Shown in pieces: positions 15,795 to 23,310 of a DNA stretch of 26,372 nucleotides. The position numbers were made by a program, and so were the translations under genes. The notes below the pieces were generated by a model. That model ran no database searches, was not told the DNA's origin, and saw only the letters and a list, made by a program, of their open reading frames with translations. Each line of letters begins with the position of its first letter. Position 1 is the stretch's first letter. Source of the DNA: an uncultured Alphaproteobacteria bacterium (lineage in GTDB: Bacteria > Pseudomonadota > Alphaproteobacteria > Rhodobacterales > Rhodobacteraceae); NCBI GenBank assembly GCA_929200295.1, contig CAKMZE010000003.1, positions 27,078-53,449 of the forward strand. The letters run 5' to 3'.

Positions 15795-16895
15795 ATGTCT
15801 TCAAACCTCTTCACGCCGCTGCAAATCAAAAATGTTGTATTCAAAAACCGGATCGGTATGTCGCCGATGTGCCAATATAGTTCCACCAAAGGTATCGCGA
15901 GCAATTGGCACATGGTGCATCTGGGCGCGCGTGCGGTTGGCGGTGTCGGCTTTATTATGGGCGAATGCACGGCTGTTTCAGCGACCGGGCGCATTTCGCA
16001 AGGCTGCGCGGGGTTATGGAACGAAGAACAAGTTGCAGCGTTGAAGCCCATTGTCGCGTTGCAGTGTCAATTTGGTGCTGTGACAGGTATCCAAATATCG
16101 CACTCAGGTCGCAAAGGCAGTGCTGCAACAGCACTTGAAGGGGGAAGCCATTTAGACGCCAATGATCCAAACGGCTGGGAGACCGTCGGCCCTACGGCTG
16201 ACGCCTTTGATCCAGATGGCACCCGACTTTGGAAATCACCCCGCGCCCTTTCTGGTTCCGAAATCCTCGAAATTCAGAACCAGTTTGTCCATTCTGCCAA
16301 GTTGGCGCTTGAGGTCGGATATGACCTTTTAGAGGTGCATTGCGCCCATGGTTATCTCCTGCATTCGTTCCTGACACCTTTGGTCAACACCCGCATTGAT
16401 GGCTATGGTGGAGATCTGCGTGCCCGTGCTCGGTTCCTGCTGGAAACCGTAGAAAAAGTACGCGCCGTTTGGCCCCAAGATAGGGTGCTTTCAGTTCGGC
16501 TTTCGGTGCATGATTTTGTCGATGGGGGCCTGACCCTTGAAGACACGGCACAAGTTGGTGTCTGGTTGAAGGAACTTGGTGTGGACATTCTGGATTGTTC
16601 TGGTGGGGGCGCTGTGCCCGAGGCACGTGGCGCAATCGGGAACCGCACAGCGGAACAACCTGATATGGCGGGGGGGGGGCCCAAAAAAACAAGCCTGCCC
16701 GATATGGATGGGGGGGGCAACAATAAATCCAAACAAGCCGATGCGCTTGTCGCCAACTCTTGCGCAGACCTTGTCTTGTTAGGCCGCGAAATGATGCGTG
16801 ACCCCCATTGGGCATTCAATGCAGCAAAAGAATTGGGCACGGACCCGCGTCACGTCCTAGCCGAGCAATATGGGTTTTTCGTAGGGTCCAACTAA
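15795..16895 (+). CDS. Old yellow enzyme-family NADPH:flavin oxidoreductase (YqjM/NamA-like) with altered FMN site
   Basis: This 366-residue protein is a TIM-barrel FMN ene-reductase of the YqjM class, which reduces activated C=C bonds with NADPH. SPMCQYSS with Cys26, Gln100 in IQISHSGRKG, the active-site HCAHGYLLHSFLTPL (His182/His185) and Arg235 in SVRLSVHDF are all present. The C-terminal part is abnormal. In the family, a strand ending AVGGI and then NGRADLV bind the FMN phosphate; here residues 292-310 read AGGGPKKTSLPDMDGGGNN and the pair Gly-Arg is replaced by Ser-Cys (residues 322-323). Length is conserved, so this is substitution without net indel. The segment contains G10 (16670-16679), A7 and G8 (16710-16717) runs. 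I chose the ATG at 15795. Flavin binding may be impaired, or the base calls may be wrong. No obvious partner gene. Confidence 0.85.
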   Translation: MSSNLFTPLQIKNVVFKNRIGMSPMCQYSSTKGIASNWHMVHLGARAVGGVGFIMGECTAVSATGRISQGCAGLWNEEQVAALKPIVALQCQFGAVTGIQISHSGRKGSAATALEGGSHLDANDPNGWETVGPTADAFDPDGTRLWKSPRALSGSEILEIQNQFVHSAKLALEVGYDLLEVHCAHGYLLHSFLTPLVNTRIDGYGGDLRARARFLLETVEKVRAVWPQDRVLSVRLSVHDFVDGGLTLEDTAQVGVWLKELGVDILDCSGGGAVPEARGAIGNRTAEQPDMAGGGPKKTSLPDMDGGGNNKSKQADALVANSCADLVLLGREMMRDPHWAFNAAKELGTDPRHVLAEQYGFFVGSN

Positions 16896-16928
16896 AAACA
16901 TAGCCTACTGTGGCCCAGACCAGAGCGA

Positions 16929-17092
16929 TGACGCCCCTGAAGCTCGCGCAGTTTTTTCAGTCTTTGCGTGGGATTTCGCCACATCCACAACTGGCCTTGC
17001 TGGTGGCTGTGTTATTTGGGATAATATTACATAACATTGATTATCAGGTATCGCTCACATTTTACTTTTCTCCGAAAAGCACACCAGCATAG
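16929..17092 (+). pseudogene. Possible remnant of a phosphoethanolamine transferase N-terminus
   Basis: A short frame reads MTPLKLAQFFQSL and then a hydrophobic stretch LALLVAVLFGIILHNIDYQ, which resembles the first membrane helix of EptA-type phosphoethanolamine transferases. It stops after about 54 codons and runs into the 3' end of the convergent lipoprotein gene. No downstream transmembrane or sulfatase-like domain follows. The resemblance is weak and based on a hydrophobic segment only, so it may be chance. Confidence 0.2.
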
Positions 17093-17676
17093 TTGTCTCC
17101 GTGAAAAACACCCGCCAATTCGTCAGTGCCAAACAATCCGCCTTCAAGTGTTGCAGTTTCCGTGACCACAGAGGTTCCATTGAAATACTGCCAATCGACG
17201 GATCCTCCGATGTCTGCACCTGACAGGTCTCCGTTGACGACGAAACTTGCACCGTTGTTGCCGGTGATGGTCTCAGCATCTATATCTATTGTTAGGGTAA
17301 CAGTTGAACTTAAAATCGATCCAGTTGGTGTGCCTATCTGGTAGTTTGTGGTGTAGCTTGCGCCGCCCACTGCTGTGCCGTTTGGCGTGCCAGTTATTCC
17401 GGCAACCGGATCCCCATTCACAGTTCCAGCAAGCGCAAGAGCGTTGTCACTTTCGTATGATACGATGGCGTATCCAGCACCCAGCCATTGGTCTTCCCCG
17501 GTTGTCGCATCTGTAGACTGTTGCGCGGCGGGAAGGGTGTAATCCATTCCATCAAACGTTATGGTATAGGTTCCACCTGTTTGGCCGGCGGACCCTATGA
17601 CAGTGGGTGTTGTGGCCGCACCGTTGCAGCCAGACAAAAGCCAGACAAGCCCCAGACAAATGGCGGTGTTTTTCAT
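17062..17676 (-). CDS. Lipoprotein with transferrin-binding-protein-like beta domain
   Basis: This 204-residue protein is a predicted lipoprotein: MKNTAICLGLVWLLSGC with Cys17 as the lipidated residue. After a Thr/Gly-rich stretch, the mature protein is almost entirely beta-strand: TYTITFDGMDYTLP, AGYAIVSYES, a VTLTIDIDAETITG strand and a final TATLEGGLFGTDELAGVFHG followed by YAGVLFGEK. The closing pattern (a Gly-Phe-Gly strand, a loop with Gly, then a last strand with a basic end) is like TbpB-type small barrel domains in alphaproteobacterial lipoproteins; family assignment is tentative. The start has GGAG seven bases upstream. It lies just downstream of, and on the same strand as, the rhamnose operon, with a gap of about 90 bases on its far side. 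A similar lipoprotein is at 21338. Ligand unknown. Confidence 0.8.
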   Translation of the reverse strand: MKNTAICLGLVWLLSGCNGAATTPTVIGSAGQTGGTYTITFDGMDYTLPAAQQSTDATTGEDQWLGAGYAIVSYESDNALALAGTVNGDPVAGITGTPNGTAVGGASYTTNYQIGTPTGSILSSTVTLTIDIDAETITGNNGASFVVNGDLSGADIGGSVDWQYFNGTSVVTETATLEGGLFGTDELAGVFHGDNYAGVLFGEK

Positions 17677-17767
17677 GATTATTCTCCAATGTCGTGGGCA
17701 TTTAAAATGCCTCTAAGCTGGCGGTTTCGTGGTTAAATACAATTAAAATCTGTGGACTTGAAAAGCA

Positions 17768-18634
17768 TTATTCCAGCAGGCCCAGCAAATAGGCTCCATA
17801 GTCATTCTTGGCAAACAGGGCGGCGCGGGCGCGCACCTGATCGGCGGTAATCCACCCCGCCTCATAGGCGATTTCCTCTAAGCAGCCGACCTGAAGACCT
17901 TGGCGGCTTTCCAATGTGCGGGCCATGTTTGATGCATCCAGCATGCTCGCGTGGGTGCCGGTATCGAGCCAGGCAAAGCCGCGGCCCATTTTATGGACCT
18001 GCAAGGATCCTTCGGCCAGATACATCTCAAGCAGGGATGTGATCTCAATTTCGCCCCGAGCAGAGGGGGTGATTTTGGCGGCCTTTGCAGGGGCCGTGCC
18101 GTCGAGGAAGTAAAGCCCGGTGACCGCATAAGAAGACGCAGGCACGTCGGGTTTTTCGATGATGCTTTCAACCGCGCCATCAGTTGCAAACCCCACAACG
18201 CCGTAACGCTCAGGATCACGCACTCGGTAGCCAAAGACCGCATTGGCGTCAGAGCGCGCCGCCTTTTGCAACATCTCAGTGAGCCCATGACCAAAGAACA
18301 GGTTGTCACCCAGCACCATTGCCGAAGGGCTGCCCGCCAGAAAATCCTCAGCTAAGAGATAGGCTTGCGCCAATCCATCGGGGCTGTCTTGGGTGATATA
18401 GGTGAGATGTATCCCCCATTGGCTGCCATCTCCTAATACGCGCTTGAACTGGTCTTGGTCTTGCGGTGTGGTGATCATCGCGATCTCGCGGATCCCGGCC
18501 AGCATCAGGGTGCTGATCGGATAATAGATCATCGGTTTGTCATAGACAGGCAAAAGCTGCTTTGAGACGGCCATCGTGATCGGATAGAGCCGCGTGCCGG
18601 ACCCACCAGCAAGAATGATGCCTTTGCGTGTCAT
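17768..18634 (-). CDS. rfbA: Glucose-1-phosphate thymidylyltransferase
   Basis: RfbA (RmlA) makes dTDP-glucose from dTTP and glucose-1-phosphate, the first step of dTDP-L-rhamnose synthesis. The 288-residue protein has the nucleotidyltransferase signature GGSGTRLYPIT (10-20) with the activating Arg and Lys (SKQLLPVYDKPMIYYP), the metal-binding Asp in MVLGDNLFFGHG, the YGVVGF region, IIEKP (sugar phosphate binding Glu-Lys), and GFAWLDTGTHASMLDAS near the end. I chose the ATG at 18634 because it overlaps the rfbD stop as ATGA; an upstream start at 18673 would lie inside rfbD. It is the last gene of rfbCBDA. Feedback inhibition by dTDP-rhamnose is known for the family. Confidence 0.96.
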   Translation of the reverse strand: MTRKGIILAGGSGTRLYPITMAVSKQLLPVYDKPMIYYPISTLMLAGIREIAMITTPQDQDQFKRVLGDGSQWGIHLTYITQDSPDGLAQAYLLAEDFLAGSPSAMVLGDNLFFGHGLTEMLQKAARSDANAVFGYRVRDPERYGVVGFATDGAVESIIEKPDVPASSYAVTGLYFLDGTAPAKAAKITPSARGEIEITSLLEMYLAEGSLQVHKMGRGFAWLDTGTHASMLDASNMARTLESRQGLQVGCLEEIAYEAGWITADQVRARAALFAKNDYGAYLLGLLE

Positions 18635-19485
18635 GTGAGGTCTCCTAAAACAGATGCGAGGGCCTGTCGCCAATCAGGGCGTTGAATGCCAAAATCAGTG
18701 TCTAATGTTGAACAATCCAGCCTGGAATTCAACGGGCGCGCTGCGGGTGTTGGGTAGTCTGTGGTAGCGATTTCCGTGACATCACAGGTGATCTTGGCCT
18801 GGGCGAAAATCTCGGTTGCGAAGCCTGCCCAAGATACATCGGGCGCCCCTGTGAAATGATAAATACCAGAACGCGCCTGCCCTGTGGTAAAATGCGGGGC
18901 CATCTGCAAAAGCGCATCTGCGATGTCATCTGCGGCTGTTGGTCCGCCGATCTGGTCCCCCACAATAGTGAGGCACGCGCGCTCCGCCCCAAGGCGGAGC
19001 ATGGTTTTCACAAAATTATGCCCCGTGGCAGAGAACACCCATGAGGTGCGTAAAATGGCATAGGGGCATCCGGCTAATGCGAGCGCCTCCTCTCCCCTAC
19101 GTTTGGTTGCGCCGTAATGGTTGATCGCCCCTGTTGTATCATCCGGGCGCCATGGGGTTTCACCATCACCGGGAAACACATAATCGGTTGAGATATGCAA
19201 AATCGGCAAGCCGCGCTTTGCAGCGGCGCGCGCCATGGTACCAACGGCGAGATGATTGAGCTGCTCGGCTTGATCACGCTCTTGCTCGGCCTGGTCCACG
19301 CCCGTGTAGGCCGCGGCATTGATGATCACATCGGCATCGGTCGCCGCTACGGCTGCGCGGATCATATCGGGGCTGCCAAGGTCTGCTTGGTCGCGGCCGA
19401 GCGCCACGATCTCGTGCATATCTGTGCTGCGTTTGCGCAGCGCCGTGGCCACCTGCCCGCTTTCACCAAAGACGAGCACCTTCAT
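18631..19485 (-). CDS. rfbD: dTDP-4-dehydrorhamnose reductase
   Basis: RfbD (RmlD) reduces dTDP-4-dehydro-L-rhamnose to dTDP-L-rhamnose, the last step of the pathway. The 284-residue protein is an extended SDR: MKVLVFGESGQVATAL holds the nucleotide-binding glycines, NAAAYTGVDQAE at 57-68 is family-specific, the catalytic motif is STDYVFPG (99-106) and Tyr124-Lys128 in INHYGATK. RTSWVF at about 146 and RPLNSRLD near the C-terminus are typical of RmlD substrate binding. I chose the ATG at 19485, which forms ATGA with the rfbB stop; the longer frame would extend into rfbB. It also overlaps rfbA by ATGA. Third gene of the four-gene operon. Confidence 0.96.
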   Translation of the reverse strand: MKVLVFGESGQVATALRKRSTDMHEIVALGRDQADLGSPDMIRAAVAATDADVIINAAAYTGVDQAEQERDQAEQLNHLAVGTMARAAAKRGLPILHISTDYVFPGDGETPWRPDDTTGAINHYGATKRRGEEALALAGCPYAILRTSWVFSATGHNFVKTMLRLGAERACLTIVGDQIGGPTAADDIADALLQMAPHFTTGQARSGIYHFTGAPDVSWAGFATEIFAQAKITCDVTEIATTDYPTPAARPLNSRLDCSTLDTDFGIQRPDWRQALASVLGDLT

Positions 19486-20522
19486 GGTTTGAGCCCAAGC
19501 CGCGTGCCCACACCGTCGCGCGATTGGAGCGCCTGCCACCAATCTGTATTATCCAGATACCAAGCGACAGTTTTTCCCAACCCTTCCTCAAGGGTGACCG
19601 AAGGGCGCCAGCCCAGCTCATTGCGGATGCGGGACGGGTCGATGGCATAGCGCGCATCATGCCCCGGACGATCAGCGACAAAGGTGATAAGATCCGCATA
19701 AGGTGTGGCTTGTGGGCGTTCGCGATCCAAAATCGCACAAATCATGCGGACCAGATCCAGATTGGTCGCCTCATTCTCACCGCCGATATTATACGAGCGC
19801 CCGATCACCCCTTTTTGCACCACCGTCAAAAGCGCATCTGCGTGATCTTCGACATAAAGCCAATCGCGCACATTATCACCTTTGCCATAAATCGGAATGG
19901 CTTTGCCCGCCAAGGCATTCAGGATCACCACAGGGATCAGCTTTTCAGGGAAATGGTAGGGTCCGTAATTGTTTGAGCAATTGCTGAGCACCACAGGCAG
20001 GCCGTAAGTCTCGCCCCAGGCGCGCACCAGATGATCAGAGGCGGCTTTGGACGCAGAGTAAGGCGAGTTTGGCGCATAAGCGGTATCTTCGGTGAAAAAC
20101 CCAGTTGCCCCAAGCGAGCCAAAAACCTCATCTGTTGAGATGTGATGAAACCGGAAATCAGAGGGACGGTTTGCCACCTCCCAATACTGGCGGGCCGCTT
20201 CGAGAAGGGTATAGGTGCCATTGATATTGGTGGTGATAAACTCACCGGGCCCATCGATTGAGCGATCCACATGGGATTCAGCGGCTAAATGCATCACCGC
20301 ATCAGGGGTATGATCGGCAAAAACAGTGTCTAATGCAGTGCGATCACAGATGTCTGCCTGAATGAATGTCGCATTGGGGTGGTCTGCAACAGGGTGTAGA
20401 TTGTCCAGACAAGCGGCATAGGTGAGCTTATCAAGATTGATAACCTCATGCCCATCACGGATCGCTTGGCGCACGACGGCAGAGCCGATAAAACCCGCAC
20501 CCCCTGTGATAAGAAGCTTCAT
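19482..20522 (-). CDS. rfbB: dTDP-glucose 4,6-dehydratase
   Basis: RfbB (RmlB) converts dTDP-glucose to dTDP-4-keto-6-deoxyglucose, using tightly bound NAD+. The 346-residue length is typical. TGGAGFIGS (6-14) binds NAD, the catalytic Thr130-Asp131-Glu132 lies in HISTDEVFGSLG, and Tyr155 and Lys159 form YSASK. Family motifs LAAESHVDRSIDGP and NCSNNYGPYHFPEKLIP are present, as is DNVRDWLYVEDHADA. The ATG at 20522 overlaps the rfbC stop as ATGA and the TGA at 19482 overlaps rfbD. The product of this enzyme is a branch point to several deoxysugars; with rfbC and rfbD beside it, rhamnose is the likely end point. Confidence 0.97.
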   Translation of the reverse strand: MKLLITGGAGFIGSAVVRQAIRDGHEVINLDKLTYAACLDNLHPVADHPNATFIQADICDRTALDTVFADHTPDAVMHLAAESHVDRSIDGPGEFITTNINGTYTLLEAARQYWEVANRPSDFRFHHISTDEVFGSLGATGFFTEDTAYAPNSPYSASKAASDHLVRAWGETYGLPVVLSNCSNNYGPYHFPEKLIPVVILNALAGKAIPIYGKGDNVRDWLYVEDHADALLTVVQKGVIGRSYNIGGENEATNLDLVRMICAILDRERPQATPYADLITFVADRPGHDARYAIDPSRIRNELGWRPSVTLEEGLGKTVAWYLDNTDWWQALQSRDGVGTRLGLKP

Positions 20523-21085
20523 GTTGGCACCTCATATGTAAAGGGGCTGTCAAAATCAGCAAAGAGCGGGGCATCGGCATCTTTGTCCGAAATGGTCACA
20601 TCCTGCCAATCCCAAGTGATCCCGATATCCGGGTCATTCCAGCGGATCGCGCCTTCGGTCTCGGGGGCGTAAGTATCGGTACATTTATAGAAAAACTGCG
20701 TGTCAGGTTGCAGGGTCAAAAACCCATGGGCAAAGCCTTTGGGGATCAACAGCTGTTTGCCGTTTTCAGCAGAGAGGGTCACAGCGACCCATTGGCCGTA
20801 GTGTGGTGAGCCTTTGCGGATATCGACAGCGACATCGAGAACAGCACCTGCAACGACCCGCACGAGCTTGTCTTGGGCCCGTGGTGGCGCCTGAAAATGC
20901 AATCCGCGCAATGTGCCAGCTGGGGCCGAAAGCGAGTGATTGTCTTGCACAAAATCAAGGTCCACCCCGGCCGCAGCCCAGGTGTCCCGGTTCCACGTTT
21001 CACTAAAAAACCCGCGATGATCACCAAACCGTTTTGGCGTGATCTCTAGCACTTCTGGCAGTGAGGTCGGCGTGATTTGCACCAT
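20519..21085 (-). CDS. rfbC: dTDP-4-dehydrorhamnose 3,5-epimerase
   Basis: RfbC (RmlC) epimerises dTDP-4-keto-6-deoxyglucose at C3 and C5. The 188-residue cupin protein shows FGDHRGFFSETWN (20-32), FVQDNHSLS (45-53), GTLRGLHFQAPP with catalytic His63, LDVAVDIRKGSP (83-94), IPKGFAHGF (114-122) and the conserved YKCTDTYAPETEGAI with a Tyr near 133 and IRWNDPDIGI near the end. The start ATG at 21085 gives the standard N-terminus; the region just upstream is G-rich on the minus strand. It is the first gene of rfbCBDA, so promoter elements should lie in the 252-base gap shared divergently with the lipoprotein at 21338; I could not find a convincing -35/-10 pair there. Confidence 0.96.
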   Translation of the reverse strand: MVQITPTSLPEVLEITPKRFGDHRGFFSETWNRDTWAAAGVDLDFVQDNHSLSAPAGTLRGLHFQAPPRAQDKLVRVVAGAVLDVAVDIRKGSPHYGQWVAVTLSAENGKQLLIPKGFAHGFLTLQPDTQFFYKCTDTYAPETEGAIRWNDPDIGITWDWQDVTISDKDADAPLFADFDSPFTYEVPT

Positions 21086-21233
21086 GTTAGGCCCCCGGGT
21101 GGGAGGAAAAGTAAGATCGCATATGGGAAAGTGCCTTCTGCTCTTTTTTATATAGGCTTAGCGAAAGAAATCGATTGTCGCAATATGAGCCGCAGATTGT
21201 GCGCCGGTACATGATATTTAATTGTGGCTGTGG

Positions 21234-21247
21234 GTCTTTTATAAGAC
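21234..21247. promoter_or_regulatory. Palindrome in the divergent rfbC/lipoprotein gap
   Basis: GTCTT (21234-21238) and AAGAC (21243-21247) form a perfect 5-base palindrome around TTAT, flanked by GGGTC direct repeats. Its central position between two divergent genes would suit an operator, but it is short and could arise by chance. Confidence 0.25.
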
Positions 21248-21337
21248 GGGTCAATGCCTTGCTTTTGATCTGACCCCCATGACATCTCCGCGAAAAGGAC
21301 AAGGTCTTTCCATAATATCCGCACTTACACCTTGTAT

Positions 21338-22030
21338 ATGGCGGCTATGTTTGATGCAAAAATATCCTTTATTTCATTGGCGCGGCCTGTGGTGGCTGTT
21401 GTTTTCATGTCCACGCTGATTGGCTGCGGCGGTGGTGGATCATCCACCCCGAGCGTCACAACGCCGCCGACAACACCTGACACAGGGGGGCCAAACAGCC
21501 CGTCAGAACCGCGCGGCCCAGAAACCGAGGCGCAAATGCTTCAAAACCATGCGGCTTTGAGGAATGATTATGACCCCTCTCAATATACGGCGCTGAATAC
21601 GATCCCCACAACGGGCAGTGCGACCTATCAAGGATATCTTACAGGCGATCTGGCCAACAGGTCAGATGCGATCACGAATGAGATGATCGGGCAGCTGGAC
21701 ATGGCGGTGAATTTCAACGCCCAATCTGTTGGCGTTACGGGCACTGTCACAAACTTTGTTGATGCGGATGATCGCGGGATCACCGGATCACTCACACTTT
21801 CGCAAGGTGCGCTTGACCGTGCGGGTAACCCGGCCAGTGATCCTACATTGCGGATCAGGGCAACCGGCACATTGACCGACCATGCGGACCGCGATCTTGC
21901 GATGAGCCTCTATCTCGAGGGTGATTTCTTGGGCAGCACCTATGGCGCGGTTGGTGGAGACGCACTTGGCGCTGTCACTGTGAATGGCGTTGAGCAAGAT
22001 TTTGATGGTAGCTTCATCGCAGAGCGGTAA
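21338..22030 (+). CDS. Lipoprotein with TbpB-like beta domain
   Basis: The product is about 230 residues and is a predicted lipoprotein: a hydrophobic segment (LARPVVAVVFMSTLIGC) ends in a lipobox, followed by GGGGSS and a Pro/Thr-rich linker that would hold the domain off the membrane. The folded part (about residues 85-230) is beta-rich: GSATYQGYLTGDL, GQLDMAVNFNAQ, VGVTGTVTNFVDA, RGITGSLTLS, LAMSLYLEGDFLG, and a final VNGVEQDFDGSFIAER. The order 'strand, GdFxGs.ygavGGdalG, last strand with a basic end' is like transferrin-binding-protein-B-like domains in other alphaproteobacterial lipoproteins. The start is uncertain: ATG at 21338 or 21347 (TTG at 21332 also possible), none with a clear Shine-Dalgarno sequence. 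Divergent from rfbC. Function unknown; a surface-exposed or periplasmic role is likely. Confidence 0.78.
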   Translation: MAAMFDAKISFISLARPVVAVVFMSTLIGCGGGGSSTPSVTTPPTTPDTGGPNSPSEPRGPETEAQMLQNHAALRNDYDPSQYTALNTIPTTGSATYQGYLTGDLANRSDAITNEMIGQLDMAVNFNAQSVGVTGTVTNFVDADDRGITGSLTLSQGALDRAGNPASDPTLRIRATGTLTDHADRDLAMSLYLEGDFLGSTYGAVGGDALGAVTVNGVEQDFDGSFIAER

Positions 22031-22046
22031 GCTGCTCTCGCTTACC
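22026..22046 (+). terminator. Hairpin at the stop codon of the second lipoprotein
   Basis: A perfect 7-base inverted repeat GGTAAGC (22026-22032)/GCTTACC (22040-22046) with a 7-base loop includes the TAA stop. It may help transcription termination or mRNA 3'-end stability, but no T-tract follows, so the call is tentative. Confidence 0.3.
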
Positions 22047-22258
22047 ACAGGCTGGGGCAAAGCTCTTAGGCAAAAATACACGCTTCATCACTCTGTGGTC
22101 TAACTAAGAGCGTTTTTGGGCGCGGCAGGTGGGACGAAGCGCACTTTCGCTGCAGCTGCGCCAATGGCTGTTTTTGAAAGTGCGTAGGAACGGTTAACGG
22201 AAAATTAGCTGCTCAGGATGACCATAATCACCAGTAACTTCAGAAGATTGGCTCCGCG

Positions 22259-22798
22259 ATGTTCATCGATCAGCACTTATACAAGATGGCCTTTGAGGCA
22301 TACCTACGCAAGGGAACGCCAATTGAGTTATCAATAAAACAAGCGCGACCAACTACTCACTATATTTGGCGCACCCGCAATGACGGGAAAGTGCGTGATG
22401 GATCTGTGTCCTATAGCTTTGAAAACACCTATGATATGATAGGAGTTCTCTTCAGCATCGGCGACACCACAATCGGTGGATCATTTTCTGGGCAAAGCGT
22501 CGAGCAAAACGGCATAATCGAACTTGCGGGGAGCTTGGAGCTGTATCTTAATGACGAATTCGCGGACCCGTTGGACATTGGGGTGGAAGTAGATGACTAC
22601 CGCCCCGGAAGTATTCTGTATGACAACATTCACAAGCCGTTGAACGATTATTTGAGAGGCCGCACGGGATCGCCAACTGGCGGTCCACAACGATTTGGCC
22701 TTCGTGACGGGAAGCCATATGCCATCACCGGAACATGGTCAGGCTCCATTGAAGGGCGAATTTATGCAGATGCAACCCGCAGCAGATACACAGAATGA
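22259..22798 (+). CDS. Unrecognised protein, first of a coupled pair
   Basis: This 179-residue protein is not recognised. It has no signal peptide and no membrane segment. The N-terminal part (MFIDQHLYKMAFEAYLRKGT, about 1-20, then PIELSIKQA) is helical; from about residue 30 the protein turns beta-rich: HYIWRTRNDGKVRDG, VSYSFENTYDMIGVLFSIGD, IGGSFSG, IIELAGSLELYLNDEFADPLDIGVE and PYAITGTWSGSIEGRIY. The WRTRNDGKVRD string resembles the WRTxxDxxVRxxH motif of phage MuF-like head proteins, but the His is absent and the rest does not fit, so this is probably coincidence. The nearest in-frame stop upstream is at 22235, so ATG 22259 is the first start; its Shine-Dalgarno signal is poor. The TGA overlaps the next ATG (ATGA). 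The pairing with a membrane-anchored partner recalls effector-immunity modules. Confidence 0.65.
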   Translation: MFIDQHLYKMAFEAYLRKGTPIELSIKQARPTTHYIWRTRNDGKVRDGSVSYSFENTYDMIGVLFSIGDTTIGGSFSGQSVEQNGIIELAGSLELYLNDEFADPLDIGVEVDDYRPGSILYDNIHKPLNDYLRGRTGSPTGGPQRFGLRDGKPYAITGTWSGSIEGRIYADATRSRYTE

Positions 22799-23310
22799 TT
22801 GCTGCTCTTCGCGTCTTCATCGTCACATTGAGTGGCATTATAATCCTGGGCGGCCTGTGTATGACCACGCTAGTCTGGGTTTATTCTCTGAAGTTTGACC
22901 AGTGTGTAAAGCTGCCGAATGGAAGCGAGCTGAGCTATGAGGCATTTGTCGACTTCGGTAACAGCTACTTGAGACCGGATGTTGTGCTGCGTGATCTAGA
23001 GGGTGCCATCATTGGCAAAGAAATTTGGCCCATACGGGTAACGGACGTTGCAACCTTTGGAATCGCCCGTCCGGAATATAATAGCTCAAAGCCCGACTTT
23101 TCCTTTGTCTGGACCGCTGACACTGGCTTAGTAAAGGAAGAGGAAAACCCATTTTTGTATGCTGAACTTTTGGCCACCGCCAATGCGACGTCAAACTACA
23201 TTGGAGCACCCGTTGACTTGCACGTTAATACCCTTTGGATGTTCAAACGGCTTTCGGAAGACGAGCAATACGCAGGGCAGTCATGTGCAACTCGCTACTT
23301 TGCGATTTAA
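22795..23310 (+). CDS. Membrane-anchored protein, second of a coupled pair
   Basis: This 171-residue protein is not recognised. One N-terminal hydrophobic segment (VFIVTLSGIIILGGLCMTTLVWVY, about residues 7-30, quoted in part) would anchor it in the inner membrane with the remainder in the periplasm. The soluble part begins KFDQCVKLPNGSELSYEAFVDF, contains KEIWPIRVTDVATFGIARPE and FSFVWTADTGLVKEEENP, and ends GQSCATRYFAI; two Cys (about 38 and 165) could form a disulphide. Translation is coupled to the preceding gene through ATGA. If the first protein is a toxic effector, this one has the layout expected of a periplasmic immunity protein, but no toxin motif supports that. Base composition is more AT-rich than in the rfb genes, hinting at transfer. 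Confidence 0.7.
   Translation: MIAALRVFIVTLSGIIILGGLCMTTLVWVYSLKFDQCVKLPNGSELSYEAFVDFGNSYLRPDVVLRDLEGAIIGKEIWPIRVTDVATFGIARPEYNSSKPDFSFVWTADTGLVKEEENPFLYAELLATANATSNYIGAPVDLHVNTLWMFKRLSEDEQYAGQSCATRYFAI

Noticed and set aside
22125..22190. Possible fourth copy of the intergenic repeat
   Set aside because: Only scattered similarity (CGCTGC, AATGGC, TTTGA-like) and no exact core; too weak to annotate.
22350..22400. Phage MuF-like motif (WRTRNDGKVRD) in the first gene of the coupled pair
   Set aside because: The conserved His of the motif is missing and the rest of the protein has no head-protein features.
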